From Ecdyonurus torrentis (lineage: Eukaryota > Arthropoda > Insecta > Ephemeroptera > Heptageniidae): a DNA stretch of 64,000 bases. Below are positions 14,195 to 28,181 of the stretch, piece after piece. The translations under genes and the position numbers were made by a program. The first letter of the stretch is position 1. The number at the start of each line of letters is the position of its first letter. The notes below the pieces were generated by a model. The model ran no database searches and had not been told where the DNA came from. It worked only from the letters and a program-made list of their open reading frames with translations. The stretch lies in the NCBI GenBank assembly GCA_949318235.1, contig OX439131.1, positions 33,120,631-33,184,630 of the forward strand, read 5' to 3'.

Positions 14195-14515
14195 TCTTTG
14201 GGCGTTTCACCTGTCCGCTTTTTTTTTTTTTTTTTTTTTTTTCCCTTTGAACCCCCTTTTTTTTACCCAGTCCTCGTCCCTCTAGCCCCCGCGCGCTCGC
14301 GAGCTGTGAGCTCTCGTCCCGCGTGTCTGGCGGTATCGACCCGCTTCGTCTGCCGCTCGTCTCTCGCACTAACCCGCCTCAACGAGCGAGAGAGCACCAG
14401 CAAAGCACCACCACCACTGCCACCCGCCACCGCCGTTACCGCGTCATAACAACCCCCGGCCGCCCAACAAGCAACAACCACGTTCACTCCTTCTCATCCC
14501 CACATATACACGGAC
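14195..14515. promoter_or_regulatory. Strong GC/CpG island
   Basis: About 300 bp rich in CG, CGCG and CCACC motifs, sharply bounded by AT-rich sequence and preceded by a 24-bp T tract. It is open in several frames because of composition, not coding. Candidate promoter or enhancer; strand not resolved. Confidence 0.35.
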
Positions 14516-16398
14516 CTTATATATCTTTTTAGCTGACCACAGCTTATTAGTGTTACCATCCCTTCTCATTCTGCTCTTGATTATATTGGTCCCATGATGA
14601 AACAACTTTATATATTACATTTAGTCACAACATATCACGATCAACAAGATATTATTTTATGAAAACATACATCAACTTTTTTAACAAAAAAAAAATATAT
14701 ATATAATAATAATAATAATAGCTATATATATACAATAAAATTAATGTCATCACAATAACAAATTTTATCATTACTACTGCAATAATTTTTGTGATATGTA
14801 ATACTTAAATTCTATATTATTGTAAGTCTGAACTATTTAAAAAAAAATTGTCCTGAATTTATTTAATTTTATTTCTGTAATACTTTGGCATTATACAAAC
14901 ATAAAGAAAGATTTTTTAGAATATTTCATATATCATAAAAAATTTACATAATATAATAAGTTAAATTATTACATATTTTATTATACTTAAATGAGTTAAA
15001 TGAATTTCTTTCATTGGATACAAATTCTGACATAAATCGTATACGAGTATATTTATATTTTATGAGAAACTTATACAGCAGAGAGAAAAAAAAAGTATTT
15101 GATCGATCAACTGAAAAGTTCCACTGTCGCTCACACTTTATACTTTGCATTGACAGTGTATCAGAGAAGTATATAGAAGGTCACCATAATGTAAGACAAA
15201 GTTTTATTTTAATGTAAAAGTTGATCATATTTATTGAAGTTATATATACGGTAAATAAGGTATAAAACTTTAAATTTCTATTAAAAGTGAATTATTAACA
15301 AGCTGTGATGATATAATTGATATGATTATTATTTTGATGATTGCATGTTTTGATGAGAAACAAAATATAACAGTTTTCAGTTTGTTTGTCTCCAACATAC
15401 TTACTTCTTAACTTAAATGTCTCTTTTCATCATATATTTATATATATATATAATTATACAAAAATGAAATGCAATTTCATTATACCATATATACAAAGAA
15501 CAAATTATTTATATGCGTAACGCAATCTTAATACTATATAGAAAATTTGCATGTTTGCAAAAATTTCATGACGTGAAAATTTTCACAATGACAAATATAT
15601 TTTCAAATTGTTATAATAATAGATTTTGATGTATCATGCATGTGTAAGAAACATTAAAATTTGGGAAAACATAATTTATATACATTAAATATTCATTTTT
15701 CCCATAAATTATTCAAAGTATCGTTGATTTCCGCATTTTTATATATATATAAATTGATGCAAGGGAGATCTCTGTTAAATCTCAACAATGAGGACTAATA
15801 AATTCTTACTCACGTATATATATATTCACTCGTATATATATTTGTACCGTACATTTGTACGTAAATAAAGCCAATAAAAATTTTATATACATACTTAATA
15901 TTCCTATAGGAATTAATACACTCAAATTATTAACTATATTAAAACAGTTAACATATTACAATCTAACATTTAATAATTAAGGTACAAAACCAAAACTTAC
16001 ATCTATGAAGAATATTTTTTACATCATTATAACATATTTTTATTTCTAACAATAATAATAAAAAATATAAGTTATATCATTAGCATATTAACTTGAGTTG
16101 AATTATGGTAATAATTATAATATAAATTTATGTCATATCATATCTACAGTATATTCTGTAGTAATTTTATTTATAAATGAAAGTAGATGATGTATGTATA
16201 TGAACTTGACTCCCTCTGGAGCTTAATTTGTTTACGTTCAAACAAAAAACGTGTGCTTTTAAACTTCACTTATGTTTACATTATTATATATTATATAATC
16301 AACACGAATATTTGTAACTCATTAATTGTATATATAAATAGGAATACATATTTTCTAATGGTTCATTTAATATACATATTATATGAACATCAGTATTT

Positions 16399-16399
<1 letters not shown>

Positions 16400-16452
<53 letters not shown>
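16400..16452. repeat. (CT)n array
   Basis: 53 bp of CT with one interruption. Confidence 0.95.
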
Positions 16453-16460
<8 letters not shown>

Positions 16461-17728
16461 TATTATATATATATTGTATGCATGTATATTTGTACCATTA
16501 ATGATAATTTAGCTCTAAATTGTTTAATTATAGTATAAACTATAAATATTAACGTTGATCTATATTAATCCTCTTTAACAAATAATTCTCAAATTAAACT
16601 ATTTAACTAAAAAGTATACATTGTGAAAGCTAATATATACATAACTTTATTATTATTTTTTTATGTTTACAAATTTTACAGTCATTAGCTTTCAATAATT
16701 TATACTTATGTGACAATGAAAGAATTAAAATTAAAGTATATTTACAACTATGGTGGTACAAAAAAAAAATGTAATAGCAAAAAATAAAAGTCATTACAAA
16801 AAATTATTTCTGAATTATTACAAAATGACGAATGCAAAATTGAAAAAAAAAAAAAAAAAATGAAAAAAGAAGTAAGAAAAAAAAAGTAAAAAAAAAGTGT
16901 TTTGTAATATATGTGTGCGATAATGAGGGAGGGAATAATTTATATTTTGTGCTCCCTCATGAAATGATCATTGCTGGATTAATGATGATGGTACAGCGGT
17001 GACCTTGAATCTTGCCCAAGGCCAATGTGAGAGAGCGTCGTGAGAGAGAGAGAGAGAGTAGCTACCGCTGTAACGTCGCAAATAATTAGACATTTTGCAA
17101 TTAATCCTCACTTTTATATTACTACAATATTATATTAAAGTTTTGTTCAATATAATAATACTTAATTATATATTTTTTATTTAATTTTTTTTTCTTCAAA
17201 TTTATATATATATTTTTTTAATGTTATATTATCTATAAAGATTTTTATATGTATATATATAAATTTGTTGATCCATTATAACATTCTACCACCATAACAT
17301 CAAAACTTATTAACCAAAAATTTTAACTATAAAATGTACAGCAAAAATGTAATTACACTGACTTAGAATTTTTTTTTCTTCTTCTTTAGTTTAAATAATT
17401 CAAATATTTTTTATATGCAAAATTTAGTTAAGCGTTAATAATATGAAAATAATTACAAAATCAGAATAATAATAAAGTAATATTTAATTTTATGATTTAA
17501 TTTGTTAATTTTTTTGAAGATTTAAAAAAAAATCACATAAAAAGATTTTAATTGCTGCATATAATAGTTGTTGTTATTATATATTAAAAATATAAAGTAT
17601 AATGAACTTAATAGGTAATTGCATGTCTTTGACTTTTATTGCAAGCTAATAAAGTGAAATAATAAATACATCAAGCTGTATCTGATTTTTTTTTTTTATG
17701 TTGCAATTGCAAACAAAAAATGATGTGG

Positions 17729-17732
<4 letters not shown>

Positions 17733-17812
<80 letters not shown>
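17733..17812. repeat. (GA)n array
   Basis: 80 bp of pure GA. Confidence 0.95.
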
Positions 17813-17813
<1 letters not shown>

Positions 17814-19579
17814 ACGACATATTCTTTTCAATATTACAAGTGAAGTAACTAATTAAATAAACACGTATATATTGAAAAGAACAACAGGTAACTAAAAAAA
17901 AGCAATAACCAAGAATCATAATTTTTTTATATATTAATAATAAGTAAATTATGATTTCATTGCACGTCAGTCATTTTAAGTTTGGTACTCGCAGTAGGAT
18001 TTTTGCCTGAAGGTTTTCCTTTTTTTTTTTTTTTTTTTTTTTTTTGTTGTAATGGTTAAGGCGTCCTATGTTACATACATTCTTATGTATGAAACATACT
18101 ATTGCATCACCTCAGGTAGTATAGTTTATAATATACTATACAATAACATTTTTGCGTCATATCCCGCGTTGTGAGACAATATAATCATAGTTGTATGTAA
18201 TTTTTATTATTCTATTGTTTATATAAACTATAATAAAATTAAAAATTCTTTGACATTTTTTTTCTGTGTGTGAAGCATTTTCATATGACATTATTATTAT
18301 TATTATTTTACTTAAAAGTAAGTGGATTATGTAGAAATTACTTAGAAGTTAGTATATAATCAAAATAAGAAAGATAAACAGATTTTGTGCAAGTATATTG
18401 AAAAATAATATCCCATCTTTTTTATTACATCAGATATTAAAATTATTTCACTTTCAGGTAAGCAGCACAAAATAATTCGTAAATACAAATAAAAAAAAAT
18501 AATAATAGAAAAAAACTTTTAATATTAGTTTTTGTAGAATCATTATTTAATTAAAACTATATTTCTCATTCAGTTATTTAAACAAAAAGGTTGCAGTATT
18601 TTAAGATTCATTTAGTATTATTTTTTTACATTATTATTATTATTTTTTTATATCATTTTATAAAGCTAAAGAAGTTAATGCCTCTTTTAATGATATAATG
18701 ATATTTCTTATACAGTAAAATTTGCGTTTAAATAGGTGAATAATATACAATTAATTTTTTTCTAACATAATTTTATTATGATTTTTTTTATGTGTTATAT
18801 ATTTTAGTAGATATTAATAAGGTATTATTTATTGGCTTGATGCCCATATTTTGTTTCATTAAATTTAAAATAAAGAAAAAATATATAATTTTTTTTCCCC
18901 TTTATTATAAAAATTCCATTTTCTCGCACGCAGCACTATAGAAAAAAAAGGAGAAGAAAGAAAAATATATAAGTACGTTGTAATGAAATTGTCTGTGCGA
19001 GCAAAACTTTTCACTTCTTTCTCTCATGTTGAAAAAACATTTCATCCATTTACTTCTAAAATGATGAAGTTTTATAATCTTATACTTGATGTTACATATT
19101 GTAAAGAAAAAAATCATAATGGAACAAACTTTTTTTGGTGCTAATGAGAAAAGAAATTGAATAACGTACGTACTTATTGCTTCTATTTTATAAAGAAAAA
19201 TATTATGATTTAAATATAAATTAATTAATTAATTAATTAATTAATTATATTATTATAAACATTTTAAAACATTGAAGTTCTTTTTCTGTACTCATATGTC
19301 TTTATTGATCTAATTTCTTTTAAATTTTGTTCTTTTATTAAAATATATGTCTTTCTACTTTTAAATCGCATCATGCAGTGATTTTATAAAGAATCCTTAT
19401 ATCATATTATATCGAGTATATTAAATATTTAAATATATAATTTTAAAAAATGATTAATTTTATTGTTAAGATTTTGTGACATTTTAAATCGTTTAAAGCT
19501 CTCACTTAATACTTATTGAATTTCTTCTGTATTTATTCAATAATTGTATTTAGAATTTGCATATTTGAATATGCAATAT

Positions 19580-19581
<2 letters not shown>

Positions 19582-19649
<68 letters not shown>
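19582..19649. repeat. (CT)n array
   Basis: 68 bp of CT, first of two arrays flanking a short GC-richer block that holds a CRE (19708-19715). Confidence 0.95.
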
Positions 19650-19650
<1 letters not shown>

Positions 19651-19807
19651 ACGTTTCCTTTTATAGAAAAAAGTTCATCGTGATGTCACAAAGACGTGTC
19701 ATTTTGATGACGTCATAGACATGTTTGAACGTGCCGCGTTTGTATGGGGTGAGAAGCACCGCGGGGCAGAGGGCACTAAAAGCTCGTACCTGCATGCATG
19801 CTCTGTA

Positions 19808-19812
<5 letters not shown>

Positions 19813-19864
<52 letters not shown>
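19813..19864. repeat. (CT)n array
   Basis: 52 bp of CT. Confidence 0.95.
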
Positions 19865-19866
<2 letters not shown>

Positions 19867-20250
19867 GTTCAGTGAGACATTTTATTGCTAGAAATAAAAA
19901 GTGTGAGAGAGAGAGGTACAGTACATACACACACAGCCTCCCAACTACAACTCTAATTACCAACGGAAATAATATACTTTTTATATATTTTTTTTTCTCA
20001 TTGTATCATATTATTTTTGTTCATTATTATTTTTATTGTTATTACATTTTTACATAACTTACATTCCTTTAACAGCTTTTAAATATTTCTTGTATATTAA
20101 AATTTCATATTTTATTTCGTTTTAAATTTAAGAAATTTTAATATCTTTTGGAGAGAGAGAGAGAGAAATATAAAAATATTTATCCCTATTGTGTTTTTTT
20201 CTTTGTAAATTTAATATATTTCAATGATTCAAAAAAATATGTGTCTGAAA

Positions 20251-20377
<127 letters not shown>

Positions 20378-21334
20378 AATTCATTACATGAGATGCTTGA
20401 CAAAGAACGACACATAAATCATTTGAAATTTCGATACGCTAAATATGAAGCCAAAGGCATGAACCTGCAGAACTGATACTTAAGAAGTTCTTAAAGGCAC
20501 GTCTCAATATCAACTCTCGATTTTATCTAAGCAATTTTCCTAGATTTCATACACGGAAAATAAAATATACTTATATATCTGTATATTATGTTATATTTAT
20601 ATATTAAGCTTTCTATTAATTTAAAACAAAGCAATTGAATAAATAAATTTCCATGAAAGAGGAGTACAAATTTAAGTAAATTGTTAGGTAAGGAATATAA
20701 TAATCTGTGGTCGACCAAAAGGATTAGGTAAAATGGGTAACGAGAGAAAGGGAGAGATAATTTTCTCCCGACTGATTTACCGTAGCCCCTGTAAATCATA
20801 CAGCTCGCACAACATTAATAACATGCGGGTTGCCTACCCATTAAGGCTGATTTCAAATTTCTTAGAAAATAATAATACAATATTAGAATAATATGTTGCT
20901 AATAACGAGCCTATGATTATAGCAATTTTGAAAATAAAATTATTGTGTTCTTGATTATTATTATATTATAATGAAATGACATTAAACATGGTTACAAATA
21001 ATACAGAGAAATAAGGAATACATATATACATATATAAGTATTACCTTTTTGCTATAAAAGTTAGCGTGTGCAACTACTATGTATGCTGTATATATGATCG
21101 TGTGCCTTGATATATCTAATATGATAAGAAAGTTTGGATTACGTATTATTTTTTGGGTACTATATGACTGGCACAAAAATGTTATATAGGTACCACACGG
21201 AGAGTTACAAATTTTCTTTTTATTTTTTATTTTAGATGGCTAGATAAAAATGCTTTTGCTGCTTGGTATAGCCTGGCCGATATTATATAGCGTGGTACAC
21301 GAGCTTATGGCGCCGCGTGTGTGCGGAGGCGGCG

Positions 21335-21530
21335 TATGTCTGTCGTCATGACAACCGTAGCAAGGATCGAAGCCCGGCCCTTGCACCCTCTCTCTCGCTC
21401 TCTCTCTCTCACTCGCTCTCTGTGCTCGCGCGCCGCCCGCCCTCACAAAAGAGAGACTCGAACCCGGTACAGCTTGGGCCAGTGACCTTACTCACTCACT
21501 TCATACCCTCAACACACAGCCCAAGCTACT
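21335..21530 (-). repeat. Two tRNA-like B-box fragments
   Basis: On the minus strand, CGGGTTCGAGTC (about 21457-21468) is followed by CTCTCTTTT, a pol III-terminator-like run. GGGCTTCGATCC (about 21365-21376) lies further along. GGGCTGTGTGTTGAG precedes the first, similar to the element near 11.5 kb. The whole block is a GC-rich island and may also be regulatory. Confidence 0.35.
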
Positions 21531-22049
21531 AGCGAGCAAGCACGCTTTTTTTTCTCATATACCCTAACCCCCAACCATCGTCTTATATTTTTTTAAAGAG
21601 ATGTCTGCTCTTTTTCCCGTAAGCCTTCTCTATGTCTTATATATATATTATATAGTTACATACTGTATATATGTGTGTGTGTTTATTTTTTTCGTATTTT
21701 ATATCATAGCTTGTTACTTCAATAGTATGAAAACTGAAACCTTATATATTTTTTTTCGTTAAAATATTTTGTCAATATATATATTTACTATTAATATATA
21801 TTGAAAAAAAAAATGAAATATATGTATATATATATAGGGAAACTTTATTTTAGCAGATGTTTCTTAAAAATAAAATCAGTTTAACGAAAACCTTTTTTGA
21901 AGAAAAAATATAAATAAATTATTTATAAACTTTAAATTGTATATTTTGTTGTAAATCTGGTGTACATATATGATGTTTAATTATTACACGTATAAATATA
22001 TGTATTTTTTGTTTGATATTATAATGTGTGAGAAAAACAGGAGAGGAAG

Positions 22050-22053
<4 letters not shown>

Positions 22054-22108
<55 letters not shown>
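22054..22108. repeat. (GA)n array
   Basis: 55 bp of GA. Confidence 0.95.
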
Positions 22109-22109
<1 letters not shown>

Positions 22110-22112
<3 letters not shown>

Positions 22113-22172
22113 ATCGCTGTTATAGTGTAACATGTTGCACACGGGTCGTTGGTTCGATTCTGGCACGCCACA
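22110..22172 (+). repeat. tRNA-like (SINE-like) fragment
   Basis: GTTGGTTCGATTCTGGCACGCC looks like a tRNA T arm plus acceptor end, directly after a (GA)n array. No 5' half that pairs with the acceptor end is present. Confidence 0.35.
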
Positions 22173-22694
22173 ATCCCATTACTATAAAGTTATGAATGAA
22201 TATATTAACTATAGAGCTCTCACATAGTTCACACACACATACTAATATGAAGTTATTATACAAAATGTATGATTAAATAACACTTCTGGGCTTCTCTCCT
22301 CTCTCTCTCCCTCTCTTTCTCTCACTTGACTCTTTCACTAATAAACTAACTTCCTAAGGGAATACATACTTCACACTATATATCACAAAAACAGTATTTT
22401 CATTCATATTATATTATATAATATAATTTCCATATTGAAAGTGAAAATATTAAATGTTTATTTAATTTGCATAATCATTTATTACATAGCTTATAATTAT
22501 TATTGTAATATACCATTAAGCTTAAAAAAATTGTATCATTTTTTTTAGTTATTTCATTTAACAAATAAAGTTTTTTTTTCTATTTCATACATGGTCAGTA
22601 GCTACAGGAAATATGAGTTGGACTTGCTCAAATTTATTGTCATTAACAAAACAAAACAAAACCAAAATATTGCATATCACTTTGACTAGATTTT

Positions 22695-22725
<31 letters not shown>

Positions 22726-24234
22726 GAGTGGAAAAAATAAAACCATGTTATGTATGTTCACAATTTGCATAAGCTTATATGATTCCAAATTATGTACATA
22801 TTATAAATTTGTAGATTACAAATTTTAGCTCGTTTTGAAATTTTAAATGCATTTATGATGTGTTTGTTTTAATACTAATACATAATAATAATAATAAATA
22901 AACTATATACGTGTTTGAGAGAAATTGCATTAAAGAGAGTTACAAATCAAAGTTATGTCAAGATGCAAGGGCATGTGTATAGTTGGCAAAAACATCATTT
23001 GCATGTGGTGAGTACGAGTATATACATATACGAGTAGGGAGGGGAGCGTAAGGGTGAAGGTGACCGCTCCTTATGTTCTCCACGAGCACTGTATAAATGT
23101 CACGTATATAAAAACTTTTCCCCGTGTTTGTCTCTTTGTATATACTTCGCTCTCTCTTTCATTTCATTATATGTCTAGTATATTGTACTGTACGTGTCGT
23201 GTATATATATTATGTCAATAGTGAAATTACAATTAAACACCTATATATATAAACTTAACACATAAAATTTCAAGAAGAAAATTTCATTATGCGATGATGT
23301 GTATATTTATTTTAATTGTAATTGACAGATTTTGCTTTAAAAAAACAAAACAAAAAAAGGTTCCAAATATTATATAATATATGAACATTTAACTGTATTT
23401 AAAAAAAAAATGTATAGCACATACGTAAAAGCAAATAAAATATAAATGTCTGTTTGCGACTTAATTGTTTATGTCTGTTGCCCCGCATCGCTTATTTCTT
23501 TGTATAGTTGAATAAAGAATTATAAAAAAAAGGGACGCGAATATTTTAAATATTATCAACCCTGAGGCTATAGGAAATTTTTTTTACAAAAGACACATCA
23601 AAAAATGAAAGTTTCATTATTATATTTATTATAAAAACAAGTACGTTATATATATATTTCTAATATATTTCATTATAGAATATATCAAGCATATAACAAG
23701 TAACTTGTGTAATGTCTTTTATATAAATCAATAAAATTAACTAAAGAAGAAGTATTAAATATTGTCTATTCTCTTTAATTCATATTATACTTATTGTATT
23801 TTTTATTTAAGAAATATAACACAAAAGTTATACTTCTTATAATAAAAACTGGTATAACAAAATATGTAAATTTCAAATACACTATAAATTTTGTTAATTG
23901 CATATCATTTTAACTTACATTTTCTTTATTCGCACAAATTCTACTTAAATATAGGGGGGGAAATAACGTGTAAGAAAATTATCTTAAGTGTCACCGTAAA
24001 AAAAATTAGCATCGTGGATCCAATCAACTATTTTGTGGTTTTATGTATAAGGTAGAATTTTTGTAAGAAACGTCATGAAAATTTAACAGAAAAAAAATGT
24101 TTTTCTTTCCATGCGGCCTTTACTCAACATTTTTTTTTTTTCTTCTTCTTCTTTTTTTATGTCGTACTTTTTTTTATGTCCGCTATACCCCTTCTACCAG
24201 ACATTTTAGGCTTTTTTTTTTTCTTCTTTTTTCT

Positions 24235-24430
24235 TCTTCTTTTGCTCAGTTCGCTCACTCGTTCGCTCGGTGTCTGCTTGGTTGGGTGCGCGCGTTCCCT
24301 CGAAACCCATGCGCTTAGCATGGTCCCGCTTGCTCGGTCGAGTCAGCCTAGAATACACAGTTTGGTGCGGGCGCTGTCGCCGTCAAGTCTTCTAAAACTC
24401 CAGAGGAGTGAAGCAACAATTTTGGAAACT
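24235..24430 (+). promoter_or_regulatory. CpG-containing island, candidate promoter
   Basis: After a T/C-rich tract comes a Inr-like CTCAGTTC (about 24244-24251) and 180 bp rich in CG dinucleotides. This is typical of insect TATA-less promoters and their leaders. No clear donor was found, and any link to exon 30935 is inference. Confidence 0.3.
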
Positions 24431-25079
24431 TAAAAAAACACGCGTCATTCAATTGACAATACTGTGCGCACGCCCATTTTTGTTAAAACAAAGAGAGGAC
24501 ACAAAATCCAATAAGAGACGAAAGTGTGATGAAAGCTCATTGATTTTGTACTGTGTATGTGTGTGTGATATTATATAATATATTGTGAATATTTGATTAA
24601 AAAATAATAATAAATTATATTATTATTATTTAAATAAACGTAAATAATATTTATTTATTTTTTGCAATATTTATATTGCTTTATTTTCATAAATGTAATT
24701 AATACAGTGTAAACTGAAAAATATTAAATTACATGTATTTATTGAACAATAGTGGAAAATATTTAAAATAAATAAAATATAAATAAAATTCACAATTAAA
24801 ATTTTTTTTCCTGGTGACGTGTTTAAGTTTGCAATAACAATAACAACAAAATGTTGGTAATCAATTTGATGATAATATTGAATAATATTGACTTATTGTT
24901 ATTGTATACATTTTAGATCAAATAAGATATATAGGGTGAAAATATATTCAGAGTATAATATATACCTGCTTATATATAGAGAGGGTATTTTATGATTTTG
25001 CCCCTCCTTGCGTGTGTTTTTCTCTGCGGAAAAAAAAGGGTTTCATAAACTCATTTATTCAGTATCTTTTGCTTGCTAC

Positions 25080-25213
25080 ATACACACACACGAACGTTCT
25101 TTCTCTCGATCTCAACATTGTATAACAGCTGATTATGAAGATGCATTTTGCACCCGCCTCCACCCCCGCGTTCCCTTTACCAAGGAACTTAATTTTTTCA
25201 ACAGCAGCAGATG
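25080..25213 (+). promoter_or_regulatory. Possible alternative non-coding first exon
   Basis: A GC-richer leader-like block ends in CAGCAGATGAG followed by GTATGT, a good donor. The in-frame stop inside AGATGA means it would be a non-coding exon. Splicing to 30935 would leave the ATG at 30977 as the first usable start. Confidence 0.25.
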
Positions 25214-25984
25214 AGGTATGTTTTTTTGTTTTTTTTTTTTTTTCACTTTTACTTTTTGATCAGGTGTAAAATTACATAAAAAAGGTGTAAAAATTATATA
25301 TATCTAACCAAGCAGGGGGTTGTCAAAATATATTATTATATAAATCTTAAATTGAGATAATATCTTTATTATTGGTGAAATTATGGTAGATCATATTCTT
25401 GTTGTTTGCTAATTGTTGAGTAAGGAAAACAGGGGTCTTATATAATGGTAAGCCTCCCAAAATTGTATTGCTAATTTATTTCCTTTAAAAAAAAAAGGGA
25501 GCATTAAATCATTAAATAGAGTTCATAAATATATAAAATTAGCAACAAGGTATATAGATAGACATTTTTATAATATAAGTTACATAAAATAAATACAATC
25601 TCTAGCTAACTTTTAGGTTATAAATTTTTAAACTAAACCCCATAAACTAAAAGTATTAAAAATTACACTTAATAAATAGAAAGTGTTATTATTATGAAAA
25701 AATATTACTTTTCTTTACAATCAATTGTAACATTAAATACATACTGTATAAGGTTAAGGTTAATGCGCTAGTCTAATTTGTTCGCGATCTTTCTCGTATA
25801 CATAATATACATACTTTATTATTATATAGCATCATAAATTTATAATTAATTTCTTATGTCGGTAATAGAATATTATATATTTTTATAAAATATTAGACCT
25901 AAATTTTTATATATAGTTAAATTCTCCATCATTTAAATTTTTTTCTTTATAATTTATTTTTAAATGACTGTGTTAATATGATTT

Positions 25985-26015
<31 letters not shown>

Positions 26016-26748
26016 GATATTTTATAAATACCTGTTTACATGCTAAAAGGTCCAAAGTGTAATATCCTGCCTTACTATGTATGGTTAACTATAAGTATAA
26101 GTTAATTACAAAGTACTGTTAAATATAAATCACACTTGATATAAGCATCGTGTATTTTATTATTATAAAATCGGGTGGTCTTATATATTTATACTTTTTA
26201 TACATGCGTAATTGAAAATCATATAATGTTGTACATAAGTAGCGATTTGATTTTTATCTCAAAAAAAATATGAAACAAAAAGTGTTTTATTATTTTATTT
26301 ATGACATTATAATTATACACAAGGGAAATTTGTTATCTCCAAATAAAGGTTTATACGAAAAAAAAAAAAAAAAATTTAAAAATTGGTGCGAAAATCGTAT
26401 TTAACGTTTTCTTATATAACACATACACACATATACAGTATACACACATTTTTTTCTAGGTAATTCAAAATAAAACTATGTTACTGCTTCTAAATTAATA
26501 TTTTAAAAAGGTTTTTCTATTTTATATGGCGCGCGATTGTCTGTGTGTCTATGTGTGTGTGTGTTATAATATTATATATATATATTATATCACATTATGT
26601 TAATGAGAGACTTAAATAGAAGAAAAAAATCTATGGCATTTACTATATACGAAATTGAAAAAGTTGAAAATTTCATACCACTATTCTAATTAAAATTTGT
26701 AAAATTATGATACATATGTATATACTGTACTCAAAGGGTTCATGCATA

Positions 26749-26796
<48 letters not shown>

Positions 26797-27097
26797 TTTT
26801 TTTGCTTGCCATATTGTGTTATCTATCAGTTATTATTCCATCACTTCTCTATTTACAAAGCCAAAATAAATTTACAATAGTTGTTGGTATAAAAATATAC
26901 TTATAAATCACTTATTTAAATTATCATTAAATTTTCTGTATTGCGGAATACTACAAATAAAGTTAGATAATTAAAGAGAGCATTTAATTTATATAAACTT
27001 AATATACTTTTTATATATTATTATAAGAAGTATACAAATATATTCATATAAAAGTATATATTCATATTGTCTTCATTAAACAGTTTTGAAATATTAA

Positions 27098-27435
27098 AGT
27101 GACCGTCCAGACCTAACAACATAACCTTTTAATTCATTAAACACAAAATGGTTCACCAAAAAGCAAATTCAATTTTTACTTATTACTCAAATGTAACCCC
27201 GCAAGAGAGCGCAAAAAAGTTGTAAAATATAGGCAAAATGCACAAATTTTGAACATTTCTGACGTCAGGATTGTTCACATTCAATAGAAAAAGTTGTGCG
27301 GGTTGCATAAGCTGAAATTTTGAATCTATGTTTAGGGCGTAAAAATTATGTTCTTCGACAAAGTAATAGCAATAAAAATACTTTTTTTGTGTTTAATAAA
27401 TTAAAAAGACATGCTGTATGGTCTGGACGGTTCCT
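27098..27435. mobile_element. 338-bp MITE flanked by TTAA
   Basis: The terminal inverted repeats (27098-27148 and 27385-27435) match at about 42 of 51 positions. They share ACCGTCCAGACC near the tip and a long TTTAATTYATTAAACACAAAA inner part. TTAA flanks both sides (27094-27097, 27436-27439). TTAA target duplications are typical of the piggyBac superfamily, but the AGTGACCG/AGGAACCG tips are not the common CCC start, and TTAA is a frequent tetramer here. Treat the superfamily as open. A TGACGTCA palindrome lies near its centre (27260-27267). It has no coding capacity. Confidence 0.78.
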
Positions 27436-28134
27436 TTAAAGTCAAATTGAATTTATTATTATTATTATTTTAATATATAGTATATACATATATTTAGTTG
27501 AAGTAACAGACCACAAAAATATTCACTTGTTGAATCTCAATGCAATTGCAATTGTGTTCGCATATAGAGAGGGGTGAGTGTTGAACATCCCTTTAGGCTT
27601 TTGTGATGATAATATTTTGTTACACTTTTATCTGATCGGAATTTGTCCACAATTTTTTTTATATAAAGTAATAACATTCTTTTTATATTCACAAAGTTAG
27701 TTATTATACATAGAGGTTTCTGAGTTACTGGCTGCCTTAAGGTGTGAATATTAAATTTAGTAAATAGATTTAAAAATAGAGACGATTGTTGATACTATTT
27801 ATTGTTGAATTTTACAATAAATTGTCTTGTTTTCCTGTTTTTACTATATCATTATAACAAAAGTGTAATTTAAATATTTTAAAACATGCCTTATGGAAAA
27901 TAATAATATTACTAATTGGGTCTCAATTGACCTAATGAAATTTTTTTATCTCGTTCTTTCTCATATAATATAAGTGTGAGAAAGAGAAAGAGAGATAGAA
28001 CAAAATAAAGGACAATTATTTTGTACACTAATAGTTCAATTACAAGTGACTTGAAATTGTTCACCCTTGTTTTAAGGGGGTTGTTGAGAACAACAGGTGG
28101 TTTGGTATTGGCTAGACTGGGGTGAGGAATGGAA

Positions 28135-28181
<47 letters not shown>

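Noticed and set aside
18049..18075. A-box-like TAATGGTTAAGGCGTCC suggesting a tRNA gene
   Set aside because: No B box or foldable tRNA follows; at most a fragment.
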